A stretch of DNA of 64,000 nt from Nakamurella endophytica (GTDB taxonomy: Bacteria; Actinomycetota; Actinomycetes; Mycobacteriales; Nakamurellaceae): NCBI RefSeq assembly GCF_014646215.1, contig NZ_BMNA01000008.1:1-64000 (forward strand), read 5' to 3'. Within the stretch, counting starts at the first letter, position 1, and every line of letters begins with the position of its first letter. The notes beneath the pieces are model-generated. The model was not told the origin of the DNA, did no database searches, and worked only from the letters and a program-made list of their open reading frames with translations. Both the position numbers and the translations under genes were made by a program. This document shows, one piece after another, positions 25,864-34,460 of this stretch.

Positions 25864-26561
25864 CGCCGCCGGAGCACCCGATCGCGGCCGCGGCCCCGTC
25901 GGCGTCCTCGGTGCCGTCGGCGCCGTCCGTGGGGTCGTCGGTGCCCGGGCAGTGGCCGGGACCGAGCGCCCCGGTGGTCCACTACGCTGCCGGTGTGGGG
26001 TCCGCTGGGCGTCCCGGCCCCGAGCGGGACCCGGAACTGGAACGTCAGTTCGGCGCGGGGGATGCCGGTGCACTTCGCCAGGCGTACGACCGGTTCGGCG
26101 GGATGATCTACCGCATCGGTCTGCTGGCCCTGCACGACCACCACGACGCCGAGGATCTGGTGCAGCAGGTGTTCGTCCGGGCCTGGCGCGGCCGCGCCGG
26201 CTACGACCCGGAGCGCGGGTCGCTCGGCGGGTGGCTGCTCGGCATCACCCGCCGGCAGCTCGCCGATCGGCTCAGCGACCGGCAGCGCATCCTGCGCATC
26301 CAGACCAGGGTGGGCGGTCTCGCACAGCCGACGCAGCCGGTGGCGCAGGAACAGGTCGTGGATCAGGTGGTCGTCACCGACGGCATCAATCGTCTGCCGG
26401 TCGAGCAACGAACAGTGTTGCGGATGGCCTTCTACGACGGGCTGACGCACACGGAGATCGCCAGCACCACCGGACTGCCCCTGGGCACGGTCAAGAGCCA
26501 CATCCGGCGCGGGCTGACCCGGCTCCGCAAGCTGTGGGAGGTGGACGGTGCAACATCCTGA
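25860..26561 (+). CDS. ECF RNA polymerase sigma factor, SigK-like
   Basis: A 233-residue group 4 sigma factor. About 55 disordered N-terminal residues precede region 2 (DAEDLVQQVFVRAWRGRAGY) and region 4 (LPVEQRTVLRMAFYDG, TEIASTTGLPLGTVKSHI). GTG 25860 overlaps the sortase stop by 4 nt, implying translational coupling; GTG 25995 is an alternative closer to the domain. It overlaps the following anti-sigma gene by 14 bp. The neighbouring RskA-like protein indicates control by membrane-linked sequestration. Likely target is its own operon including sortase and DUF4397 protein. Confidence 0.9.
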   Translation: MTPPEHPIAAAAPSASSVPSAPSVGSSVPGQWPGPSAPVVHYAAGVGSAGRPGPERDPELERQFGAGDAGALRQAYDRFGGMIYRIGLLALHDHHDAEDLVQQVFVRAWRGRAGYDPERGSLGGWLLGITRRQLADRLSDRQRILRIQTRVGGLAQPTQPVAQEQVVDQVVVTDGINRLPVEQRTVLRMAFYDGLTHTEIASTTGLPLGTVKSHIRRGLTRLRKLWEVDGATS

Positions 26562-27444
26562 CGCCGCCGACCTCGCGCTGCTCGCGCTCGGCATCGACCC
26601 GGACGTCCCCGGCGCCGCAGACACCGCACGACCCGGGGACCGGGACCGGCGTGCCGGCGACGAGTCGGTCGCGCAGCACCTGGTCGGGTGCGACGAGTGC
26701 CGCACCGAGGTGGCGGAGCTGGCCCGCGCCGTCGACCTGGCCCGGCTGGAGGACCTGGGCGACCTCGTGCCGCCACCGCCGCGGGTCTGGTCCGCCATCG
26801 CCGCGGAGCTCGGTCTGGACGACCAGGACCGTGCCGGAGCGTCCCCCGACCGCCCGACGCCGGTCGCCGAGCCGGCCGGGACCGGGCGTGCCGGCGACGC
26901 GTTGGAAGCGGGCCCCGACCGCCGCGGCGACCGCGACCGGGTGGTCGCCCCGGCGACGGCGCCCCGGCGGGTGGCCGGCGGTCGCCCGGCGGCCGGTCCG
27001 CGCCGGGTGCGGCAGGCGCTGCTCTCGCTGGCGGCGGCCGTCGTGGTCGGCGTGGTGGGCGCGCTCATCGGCTACGCCGTCCGCGGCGCGGACGGGACCG
27101 GGCAGCCGGCGCCGGCGGCCACGGCCGCGCTGGCGGCCGTCCCCGGCGGGCCGGGCACGCCGGCCGAGACCGGGGTGGCGCGGATGTTCCGCACGTCCGA
27201 CGGCATGACGGTGACCGTCGCCGCAACCGGCCTGCCGCCGGTGAACGGGTCCTACGTGGTCTGGTTGCTCGGGTCCGACGGGCGGATGGTGACGCTCGGT
27301 GCCCTGACCGACGGCTCCGGCAGCTTCGCCGTGCCGCACGGCATCGACGTGTCCCAGTACTCGACCGTCGACATCTCGGACGAGCCGCCGGACGGCAACC
27401 CGGCGCACTCGGGCATCAGCATCCTGCGGGGTCGCCTGACGTGA
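26548..27444 (+). CDS. Anti-sigma factor, RskA-like
   Basis: A 298-residue membrane protein. The cytoplasmic N-terminus has a zinc-binding anti-sigma motif HLVGCDECRTEV (HxxxCxxC) that would hold the upstream ECF sigma. Following a charged linker, one membrane helix (ALLSLAAAVVVGVVGALIGYAV) leads to an extracytoplasmic RskA-type domain (VARMFRTSDGMTVTVAATGLPPVNGSY in part, ending with HSGISILRGRL). Regulated intramembrane proteolysis would release sigma, as known for the family. It is the last gene of the operon, followed immediately by a strong hairpin. Confidence 0.9.
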   Translation: MQHPDAADLALLALGIDPDVPGAADTARPGDRDRRAGDESVAQHLVGCDECRTEVAELARAVDLARLEDLGDLVPPPPRVWSAIAAELGLDDQDRAGASPDRPTPVAEPAGTGRAGDALEAGPDRRGDRDRVVAPATAPRRVAGGRPAAGPRRVRQALLSLAAAVVVGVVGALIGYAVRGADGTGQPAPAATAALAAVPGGPGTPAETGVARMFRTSDGMTVTVAATGLPPVNGSYVVWLLGSDGRMVTLGALTDGSGSFAVPHGIDVSQYSTVDISDEPPDGNPAHSGISILRGRLT

Positions 27445-27448
27445 GAAG

Positions 27449-27477
27449 CGGCCGGGCGGACAGTGTCCGCCCGGCCG
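27449..27477 (+). terminator. Terminator hairpin after the sortase-sigma operon
   Basis: 12-bp perfect GC stem (27449-27460 with 27466-27477) and 5-nt loop, 4 bp after the anti-sigma stop. Confidence 0.65.
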
Positions 27478-27552
27478 GGTCCCGGCGCGGTGCCGGTGTG
27501 CTGCAGGACCGGTCCGCGGCAGTGGTGGTGTGCTGCGGGGCCGTCCGCCGCC

Positions 27553-28056
27553 TCACCGGGCGGTGGCCGGCGGGGTCAGCTCGCTGAGCAGCGCGTGCGC
27601 CTGGGCCGCGAGCGAGTGCTCGACCAGGATCTGGTAGCTCGTCGCCCGCAGCTCCGTGCGGGAGGTGAAGTCCCGGGCACCGTTCCGGCTCACCGCGCTG
27701 TAGCCCAGAGCGCTCCACAGCAGGCCGAACAGGGCGCCGATCAGCGGCGTGACGGCGACGAGCGCCCAGGACAGGTGGCCCGTCAGCAGCACGAACGCCA
27801 GCGTGACGAACAGCCCCATCCACAGGCCGGACAGCGCGCCGGCGAGGGTGAAGCGCGCGCGGGTGAGCCGGCCGGTGACGCGCTCGACCGACCGCAGGTC
27901 CGTGCCGACGATCTGCACGTTGGCGACCGGGAACTGCCGCTCGGCGAGGTAGTCCACCGCGCGCTGGGCCTGGGTGTAGCTGCCGTAGGTGGCCACCGGC
28001 ATCGGGTACTGCAGGTCGAGAACGGTGTCGGCGGACGGGTAGGTGGTGGTGCTCAT
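27553..28056 (-). CDS. General stress protein (YflT-like domain), two-helix membrane protein
   Basis: A 167-residue protein with a YflT/general-stress N-terminal domain (VATYGSYTQAQRAVDYLAERQFPVANVQIVG in part) followed by two membrane helices (GALSGLWMGLFVTLAFVLLT, ALVAVTPLIGALFGLLWSAL) and a C-terminal soluble part (SYQILVEHSLAAQAHALL). Such proteins are common in actinobacteria and often stress induced; biochemical function unknown. ATG 28056 has GAGAGG upstream. It is divergent from the proline operon, so the operator at 28295-28332 could affect both. Confidence 0.85.
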   Translation of the reverse strand: MSTTTYPSADTVLDLQYPMPVATYGSYTQAQRAVDYLAERQFPVANVQIVGTDLRSVERVTGRLTRARFTLAGALSGLWMGLFVTLAFVLLTGHLSWALVAVTPLIGALFGLLWSALGYSAVSRNGARDFTSRTELRATSYQILVEHSLAAQAHALLSELTPPATAR

Positions 28057-28288
28057 GGCGGGTGCCTCTCTCGAGAGCTGATGACCTGCGGCGGTTGTCG
28101 CTGAGGACCACTCTGGTGGCCGGGACGGTCGCACGCCGTCCGCGGACCGGTGGACGCCGCGGTGGAATCCGGCCGTCCACCGGCCGGGGGACAGCGGGTC
28201 CGTCCGCTGGTCCGGCGCCGGGCCGTCGCGGCCCGATGAGCCCGCCGGGGCCGCGGGGCCGACCCGTGACGGCACCCCCGGCCCCTGC

Positions 28289-28294
28289 TACCCT
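28289..28294 (+). promoter_or_regulatory. Possible -10 of the proline catabolic operon
   Basis: TACCCT, same hexamer as upstream of the RecB-like nuclease. Transcription would start near 28301, at the left arm of the palindrome, placing the operator in the early leader. Confidence 0.35.
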
Positions 28295-28332
28295 GGCGGC
28301 CATAATCGTACGTTCGCACGATTATGGCCGCC
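28295..28332. promoter_or_regulatory. Perfect 15-bp inverted repeat operator before proline dehydrogenase
   Basis: Arms 28295-28309 and 28318-28332 are exact reverse complements around an 8-bp centre, with an unusually AT-rich core (CATAATCGT / ACGATTATG). The core repeats the tetR operator at 23652-23675. It is a likely binding site for that regulator. Confidence 0.65.
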
Positions 28333-28350
28333 GACACCGAGGAGACCCTG

Positions 28351-29298
28351 GTGTACCTGTTGCGCAAGCCGATCCTGGTGGTGTCCGACAGTGCCGCGGT
28401 CCGCGATCTGAGCACCCGGCTGCCGGTGACCCGCACGGTGGTGCAGCGGTTCGTCGCCGGCGAGACCACCGCCTCGGCGGTCGCTGCCGTCCGGTCGCTG
28501 CACGACGCCGGGCTGCAGGTCACCCTGGACCACCTGGGGGAGAACACCGTCACCACCGCACAGGCCGACGCCACCGTCGCCGCCTACCTCGAGGTGCTGG
28601 CCGCGCTCTCGGCCGCCGGCCTGGCCCGCGGCGCGGAGGTGTCGGTCAAGCTGTCGGCCATCGGCCAGGCCCTGCCGGCGTCCTCCGGCGTGGACGGCCA
28701 GCAGTACGCGGCCGTCGGCGCGCGCAAGATCGCGGACGCCGCCTACGGGTGCGGGGCCCGGATGAACCTGGACATGGAGGACCACACCACCGTGGACTCC
28801 ACGCTGGCGATCCTCCGGGAGCTGCGCGAGGCGCACCCGGACGTCGCCGTGGCGGTGCAGGCCATGCTGCGCCGCTCGGAGGCCGACCTGCGCGCGCTCA
28901 CCGGGCCGGGCTCGCGGGTCCGGCTGGTCAAGGGCGCCTACGACGAGCCGGCCGAGGTGGCGTACACCGACCGCGCCGAGGTCGACCTGGCCTACGTGCG
29001 GGGCATGAAGATCCTGATGGCCGGCCAGGGCTACCCGATGATCGGGTCCCACGACCCGCGCATGATCGCCATCGCCGAGCGGCTCGCCGCCGACCACGGC
29101 CGGACGCCGGACAGCTGGGAGCACCAGCTGCTGTACGGCATCCGGCCCGAGGAGCAGCGGCGGCTGGCGGCCGCCGGCCGGACCGTGCGGGTGTACCTGC
29201 CGTACGGGACGGACTGGTACGGCTACTTCACCCGGCGGCTCGCCGAGCGTCCCGCCAACCTCCTGTTCTTCCTGCGGGCGCTGGCCACCCGTTCCTGA
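28351..29298 (+). CDS. Proline dehydrogenase
   Basis: FAD enzyme oxidising proline to pyrroline-5-carboxylate. The 315-residue mono-functional protein has family signatures VSVKLSAIG, ARMNLDMEDHTTVD, VAVAVQAMLRRSEADL and VRLVKGAYDEP, and the C-terminal YGIRPEEQRRLAAAG and RVYLPYGTDWYGYFTRRLAERP. GTG 28351 is preceded by GAGGAG at ideal spacing; the in-frame ATG at 28324 lies inside the operator and lacks a ribosome site, so it is rejected. It forms a pathway pair with the P5C dehydrogenase gene 116 bp downstream. Control by the BetI-like regulator is inferred from the operator. Confidence 0.95.
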   Translation: MYLLRKPILVVSDSAAVRDLSTRLPVTRTVVQRFVAGETTASAVAAVRSLHDAGLQVTLDHLGENTVTTAQADATVAAYLEVLAALSAAGLARGAEVSVKLSAIGQALPASSGVDGQQYAAVGARKIADAAYGCGARMNLDMEDHTTVDSTLAILRELREAHPDVAVAVQAMLRRSEADLRALTGPGSRVRLVKGAYDEPAEVAYTDRAEVDLAYVRGMKILMAGQGYPMIGSHDPRMIAIAERLAADHGRTPDSWEHQLLYGIRPEEQRRLAAAGRTVRVYLPYGTDWYGYFTRRLAERPANLLFFLRALATRS

Positions 29299-29414
29299 CC
29301 GTCCCGTGCAGTCAGGTGCCGTCCCGTGCCACCTCGTGCCACCCCGTGCCCGGACGGCACCGCCCGCAGTCGCCCCGCACCACCACCGACCGCCGCACCA
29401 CCCGAGGAGCCGTC

Positions 29415-31037
29415 ATGGACGCCGTGACCCGACCGCCGCTGCCCGTCAACGAGCCGGTGCTGACCTACGCGCCCGGCAGCAAGGAGCGCGACGAGCTCGT
29501 CGCGGCGCTCGGCACCTTCGGCTCGCCGCGGCAGCTGGACGCCGTCATCGGCGGTGAGCGGCACCGGCCGTCGGGTCCGGACTTCGACGTGGTGGCGCCC
29601 TTCGACCACGCCCGCGTCCTCGGGCACAGCGCCCACAGCCAGCAGGACGACGCCAAGGCGGCCGTCGAGGCCGCACTGGCCGCGGCCCGGGCCTGGCGCG
29701 AGCTGGAATTCGACAGCCGGGCGGCCATCCTGCTGCGTGCCGCCGACCTGCTCACCGGCCCGTGGCGGGCCCGGATGAACGCCGCGACGATGCTCGGCCA
29801 GGCCAAGACGGCGTACCAGGCGGAGATCGACGCCGCCTGCGAGCTGGCCGACTTCTGGCGCTTCAACGTGCAGTTCGCCCGGCAGGTGCTGTCCGAGCAG
29901 CCGTCCGCGAACGCCCCGGGCGTGTGGAACCGCACCGACCACCGGCCGCTCGAGGGCTTCGTCTACGCGATCACGCCGTTCAACTTCACCGCCATCGCCG
30001 GCAACCTGCCGACCGCGCCCGCGCTGATGGGCAACGTCGTGGTGTGGAAGCCGTCGCCGACCCAGCAGCTCGCCGCGTCGCTGACCATGGAGCTCCTGGC
30101 CGAGGCCGGGCTGCCGGCCGGCGTGATCAACATGCTGCCGGGGGCCGGCCCGGAGATCTCCGAGGTGCTGATGACCCACCCCGAGCTGGCGGGCGTGCAC
30201 TTCACCGGGTCCACCCGGGTGTTCCAGCAGCTGTGGCGGACCGTCGGCGAGAACATCGCCGGGTACAAGGGGTATCCCCGGCTGGTCGGGGAGACCGGCG
30301 GCAAGGACTTCGTGCTCGCGCACCCGTCGGCCGACCTGGACGTGCTGCGCACCGCTCTCGTCCGCGGCGCTTTCGAGTACTCCGGGCAGAAGTGCTCGGC
30401 GGCCTCCCGGGCCTACATCCCGTCGTCGGTCTGGGCGCAGCTGCGCGATCCGCTGGTGGCCGAGGTCGAGTCGCTGACCATCGGGTCGGTCGAGGACTTC
30501 CGCAACTTCACGTCCGCGGTCATCGACGACCGGTCGTTCGCCCGGCTCAAGGGCGCCATCGACCGGGCCCGGACCACCGACTCGGTCAGCGTGCTCGCCG
30601 GCGGCAGCTACGACGACGAGGCCGGGTACTTCGTCCGGCCGACCCTGCTGCAGGGGACGGACCCGCGCGACGACATCTTCTGCACCGAGTACTTCGGGCC
30701 GATCCTGTCCCTGTACGTCTACGACGACGCCGACTTCGAGCAGGTCATGACCGAGATCGACAGCTCGGCCTATGGTCTCACCGGGTCGATCATCGCCCGG
30801 GATCGCGCCGCGGTCGCCGCCGCGGCCCGGTCGCTGCGGTACGCCGCCGGCAACTTCTACATCAACGACAAGCCCACCGGCGCCGTCGTCGGGCAGCAGC
30901 CGTTCGGCGGTGCGCGCGCCTCCGGCACCAACGACAAGGCCGGTTCCCCGGCCAATCTCATGCGGTGGACGTCCGCGCGGGCCATCAAGGAGACCTTCGT
31001 GGCGCCGACCTCGGTCGGCTACCCGCACCAGGGCTGA
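29415..31037 (+). CDS. pruA: L-glutamate gamma-semialdehyde (1-pyrroline-5-carboxylate) dehydrogenase
   Basis: Oxidises glutamate semialdehyde to glutamate with NAD, completing proline degradation. The 540-residue aldehyde dehydrogenase has catalytic Cys in YSGQKCSAASRAYIP, catalytic Glu in LVGETGGKDF, and the oxyanion Asn region FVYAITPFNFTAIAGN. C-terminal signature GQQPFGGARASGTNDKAG is typical of P5CDH. GAGGAG precedes ATG 29415. Upstream in-frame sequence is antisense-like and not included. It is the second gene of the proline operon, which ends at a 13-bp hairpin shared with the convergent pseudogene. Confidence 0.96.
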   Translation: MDAVTRPPLPVNEPVLTYAPGSKERDELVAALGTFGSPRQLDAVIGGERHRPSGPDFDVVAPFDHARVLGHSAHSQQDDAKAAVEAALAAARAWRELEFDSRAAILLRAADLLTGPWRARMNAATMLGQAKTAYQAEIDAACELADFWRFNVQFARQVLSEQPSANAPGVWNRTDHRPLEGFVYAITPFNFTAIAGNLPTAPALMGNVVVWKPSPTQQLAASLTMELLAEAGLPAGVINMLPGAGPEISEVLMTHPELAGVHFTGSTRVFQQLWRTVGENIAGYKGYPRLVGETGGKDFVLAHPSADLDVLRTALVRGAFEYSGQKCSAASRAYIPSSVWAQLRDPLVAEVESLTIGSVEDFRNFTSAVIDDRSFARLKGAIDRARTTDSVSVLAGGSYDDEAGYFVRPTLLQGTDPRDDIFCTEYFGPILSLYVYDDADFEQVMTEIDSSAYGLTGSIIARDRAAVAAAARSLRYAAGNFYINDKPTGAVVGQQPFGGARASGTNDKAGSPANLMRWTSARAIKETFVAPTSVGYPHQG

Positions 31038-31045
31038 TCCGCGCG

Positions 31046-31089
31046 GGTCCCGTTCGCATCCAGAGCGCCCGCCGGGTGCGAACGGGACC
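31046..31089 (+). terminator. Hairpin ending the proline operon
   Basis: Perfect 13-bp stem (31046-31058 with 31077-31089), 18-nt loop, 9 bp after the pruA stop and ahead of the convergent pseudogene end. Confidence 0.5.
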
Positions 31090-31119
31090 GTGGGCCGGGC
31101 CGAGGTCCGGTGCGGCGGG

Positions 31120-31829
31120 TCAGCCGGCGAGCGCTTGGACCTGGGCCCGGAACCGCTCGACGTCGACCTCCAGTGCCACCACGACGTCCCCGAGCCCGTC
31201 GGCCGGGGCGTTGCCGCCGGCCGGGTCCGGGATCCGCATCTCCGGCCGGGCGCGCCAGGCCAGCTGCCGCAGGTCCACGACGGTCTGCCCCCACGCGGCG
31301 CTCCCGCCGGTGTCCACGGCCACCGGCAGCACCGTGCTGCCGACGATGTCCGGCGTCACCGCCGCCATCGCGGCCAGCAGGTCGTGGCACGGCGTCTCGC
31401 CCGGGGCGCAGAACGCGCCACCGTGGCGGCGGTAGTGCAGCAGCGGCCGGTGCAGGAACCGGGCCGAGCGTGAAGATCGAGGCGCCGCGACGCAACTCGC
31501 GCAGCAGCACGTCGACCGCGGGCGTGACGGTGTCCGCGGCCCGGAGCGGGTCGGGGTAGCCGACGTCGCCGAGGCCGTCGTACCCGTGGATGGCGGGTGC
31601 CGGGCCCATCGGTGGCGCCGGGTCTGTCGGGTCCGCGCCGACGTACACCGGGACCTCCGATCGGCCCGCGGCCTCCAGCACCACCCGCAGGTTCCGCGCC
31701 GCCTGCCGCACCCCGACGTTGCCGCCGACGGCCGTCACCGCGGCGAGCTCGACGTCCGGCCGGCCGCAGGCCCAGAGCAGCGCGGCGGCGTCGTCGATCC
31801 CGCCGTCGCTGTCGATCAGCAGTCGCATG
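31120..31829 (-). pseudogene. Nucleoside hydrolase pseudogene (internal deletion plus frameshift)
   Basis: The 5' part encodes a clear inosine-uridine nucleoside hydrolase N-terminus: MRLLIDSDGGIDDAAALLWA (Ca-binding DxDxGxDD), VTAVGGNVGVRQAARN and SIFTLGP. At about 31455-31470 the frame shifts; the other frame then reads RFLHRPLLHYRRHGGAF, CHDLLAAMAAVTPDIVG and GQTVVDLRQ, the family C-terminus with its metal-binding HD. Some 90 central residues expected between these parts are missing. Original start ATG 31829. The enzyme cannot be functional unless the sequence contains an error. The convergent proline operon ends 82 bp away. Confidence 0.75.
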
Positions 31830-32037
31830 GGGCCTCCCGGGTGTCGACGCGCGATCGGTGCGTGTGGCGGGCTGGGGCACGGGTGTGGACGGGCGCTCGG
31901 GCAGACCCCCCGCCCGGCGTCGTCATCCTGCCGCCGGTGCGGGTCTCCGCCGCGGAGCCCACGCCCTGCGGCGTGCTGCGCCCCGGCCGGGTCGCGAGGC
32001 GGCCGGGGCGCCGGACGTCGTCTGACAGGGTGGAGCC

Positions 32038-33231
32038 ATGGCATCCCCGGCCCGGCCGCTCCTGACCTGGACCACCGTCGTCCCCGTCGTCGCCATCGTC
32101 GTGATGGTGTTCACCTTCGGCCGCGAGCTACCCGTACCGCTGGTGGTGCTGGTCGCGGTGGTGCTGGCCGGGTCCGTGCTGGCCGCGGTGCACCACGCCG
32201 AGGTGGTGGCGCACCGGGTGGGGGAGCCGTTCGGTTCCCTGGTGCTGGCGGTCGCGGTCACGGTGATCGAGGTGGCGCTGATCGTGACGCTCACCGCCTC
32301 CGGCGGCGAAGGTGCGCCGGAACTCGCCAGGGACACCGTGTTCGCCGCCGTGATGATCACCAGCAACGGCATCGTCGGGCTGTCGCTCATGGTGGCCTCG
32401 GTCCGGCACGGGCTCGCGGTGTTCAACGCGGAGGGCACCGGCGCCGCACTCGCCACGGTCGCCACGCTGTCGGGGCTAACCCTGGTGCTGCCCACCTTCA
32501 CCACCAGCCGCCCGGGCCCCGAGTTCTCGCCGGCCCAGCTGGCGTTCGCCGCGGTGGCGTCCCTGCTGCTGTACGGCGCCTTCGTCCTCACCCAGACGGT
32601 CCGGCACCGCGACTTCTTCCTGCCGGTGCCCGTCGGGGCGGGGGCCTCCGGGCCGGCCGGCCGGCCGGTGCACCGCACGGCCGCGGGCGACGACGCCCCG
32701 GCAGCCGAGCCCGGTTCCGAGCGCGAGGTCGCGGACCGGGGCGACGACGAGGACGACCACGCCCCGCCGCCGACCAACCGGGCGACGCTGCTCAGCCTGG
32801 CGCTGCTGCTGGTGTCGCTGGTCGCGGTGGTCGGCCTGGCCAAGGTCGAGTCGCCGGCCATCGAGTCGGGCGTCGCCGCGGTCGGGTTCCCGCAGTCGTT
32901 CGTCGGCGTGGTGATCGCCCTGCTGGTGCTGGCGCCGGAGACCCTCGCCGCGGTGCGCGCCGCCCGCCGCAACCGGGTGCAGATCAGCATGAACCTGGCA
33001 TACGGCTCGGCGATGGCGAGCATCGGCCTGACCATCCCGGTGATCGCCGCCGCGTCGGCCTGGCTCGACGGCCCGCTGAACCTCGGTCTGGGCCCGACGC
33101 AGCTGGTGCTGCTCGTCCTGACCGTCGCCGTCAGCGCCCTGACGGTGGTCCCCGGACGCGCGACCCGGCTGCAGGCGGCCGTGCACCTCACGCTGCTGGC
33201 CGCGTTCGTGTTCCTGGCGGCCAGCCCCTGA
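32038..33231 (+). CDS. ChaA-type Ca2+/H+ (cation/proton) antiporter
   Basis: A 397-residue CaCA-superfamily exchanger. Two halves of about five helices each carry the acidic alpha-repeats: GEPFGSLVLAVAVTVIEVAL in the first half and LVLAPETLAAVRAARRN in the second. Between them is an acidic cytosolic loop (DRGDDEDDHAPPP). ChaA-type proteins export calcium or sodium in exchange for protons. ATG 32038 has GGAG close upstream. It is monocistronic, converging with the ABC permease gene 65 bp away. Confidence 0.88.
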   Translation: MASPARPLLTWTTVVPVVAIVVMVFTFGRELPVPLVVLVAVVLAGSVLAAVHHAEVVAHRVGEPFGSLVLAVAVTVIEVALIVTLTASGGEGAPELARDTVFAAVMITSNGIVGLSLMVASVRHGLAVFNAEGTGAALATVATLSGLTLVLPTFTTSRPGPEFSPAQLAFAAVASLLLYGAFVLTQTVRHRDFFLPVPVGAGASGPAGRPVHRTAAGDDAPAAEPGSEREVADRGDDEDDHAPPPTNRATLLSLALLLVSLVAVVGLAKVESPAIESGVAAVGFPQSFVGVVIALLVLAPETLAAVRAARRNRVQISMNLAYGSAMASIGLTIPVIAAASAWLDGPLNLGLGPTQLVLLVLTVAVSALTVVPGRATRLQAAVHLTLLAAFVFLAASP

Positions 33232-33296
33232 GCCGGCCCCGCCTGGCCGGCCGCCGAGCCGGTCCGCCGGTGGCCGGTACCAAGCCGGACCAGTGA

Positions 33297-34460
33297 CTAG
33301 CGGCCTGCCTCGGCGTCGACGCGACCGTCGAGGGCGGCGGGGTCCACGGCGGCGTCCGCGGCACCGTCGGCAGCGACCGCACGGACAGCAGCACCGGCGC
33401 CGCCGGCCCCGACGGCCTCCGCACCGGAACCATCAGCACCTCCGGCCCCAGCACCGGCGCCGGAGGCCGCTGCACGGGCCGCCGCGCGGCGGGCCGCGCT
33501 GCGACGCGGCCGACGCCGGCTGCGGTCCAGCACCAGCGCCAGCACCAGCAGCGCCGCGTGGAAGACCTGCGCGGCGTAGGCGGTCACGTTGGCCAGCGAC
33601 AGGCCGTTGTCGATCACCGCGACGACGGCGACGGCCAGCACGGTGCCGCCGACCGAGCCGCGCCCACCGCCCAGCCGGCCGCCGCCGAACAGCACGGCCG
33701 CCAGCACGACGACCTCGACGCCCGTGGCGGACGTCGGCAGGCCGGTGCCGAGCTGCGACGTGCGGACCAGTCCGTCCAGCGCCGCGGCCAGACCGGTCAC
33801 GACGAACAGGCCGAGCACCCAGCGCCGCTCCCGGGGCGCGTCCAACCGGGTCGCGGCGGGCAGTGCGCCCACCGCGCGGGCGTCCCGGCCGACGGCCGTC
33901 ACCGACAACGCCCCGCCCAGCACGGCCAGCCCGGCGAACACCAGGGTGGGCACCGACAGCCCGAGCACCGGCCCGGCGCCGCCGAGCGCCCGGAAGCCGG
34001 ACACCGCCACGGCGAGCCCGCTCGGCACCCAGTACGCCAGCCCGCGCAGCAGCGCCATGGCGGCGAACGTGGTGGCCAGGCTGTCCACCCCGCCGACGGT
34101 GACCACCAGCCCGTTCACCAGCCCGACGACCGCGCCGGTCGCCACGCCCAGCAGCACGGCGACCGGCAGTCCGACCTCCGGCGCGGTCGCGCCGACCACG
34201 ATCCCGGTGAACGCGGCGACCGCGCCGACCGACAGGTCGACGTGCCCGCTCATCACCAGGAACGTCACCGGAACGGCCAGGATGCCGGTCACCGCGATGT
34301 CGTCCAGCAGGTTGACCAGGTTGTCGACCGACAGGAAAAACGGGCTGCTCAGGGCGAAGACGACCACCGCCAGGACACCGACGACCGCCAGGACGGTGCG
34401 GGTCACCGTCGCGGCGCGGTCCGGCGCGGTCGCGGCCGGCACCTGCGGGGAAGCGGTCAC
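33297..34460 (-). CDS. ABC transporter permease, RbsC/BPD_transp_2 type
   Basis: A 387-residue permease of the carbohydrate-uptake family. About nine helices from residue 25 contain VTFLVMSGHVDLSVGAVAAF and GLVNGLVVTVGGVDSLATTF, the typical substrate-transport motifs. After residue 320 a basic stretch and a long Ala/Gly-rich tail occur. GTG 34460 overlaps the stop of the binding-protein gene (GTGA), so both are translated together. No ATPase gene is nearby, so an ATP-binding subunit must come from elsewhere. Confidence 0.87.
   Translation of the reverse strand: MTASPQVPAATAPDRAATVTRTVLAVVGVLAVVVFALSSPFFLSVDNLVNLLDDIAVTGILAVPVTFLVMSGHVDLSVGAVAAFTGIVVGATAPEVGLPVAVLLGVATGAVVGLVNGLVVTVGGVDSLATTFAAMALLRGLAYWVPSGLAVAVSGFRALGGAGPVLGLSVPTLVFAGLAVLGGALSVTAVGRDARAVGALPAATRLDAPRERRWVLGLFVVTGLAAALDGLVRTSQLGTGLPTSATGVEVVVLAAVLFGGGRLGGGRGSVGGTVLAVAVVAVIDNGLSLANVTAYAAQVFHAALLVLALVLDRSRRRPRRSAARRAAARAAASGAGAGAGGADGSGAEAVGAGGAGAAVRAVAADGAADAAVDPAALDGRVDAEAGR

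Noticed and set aside
28324-28350. ATG 28324 as the proline dehydrogenase start
   Set aside because: It lies inside the palindrome and lacks a ribosome site; GTG 28351 has GAGGAG at proper spacing and starts where homologues do.
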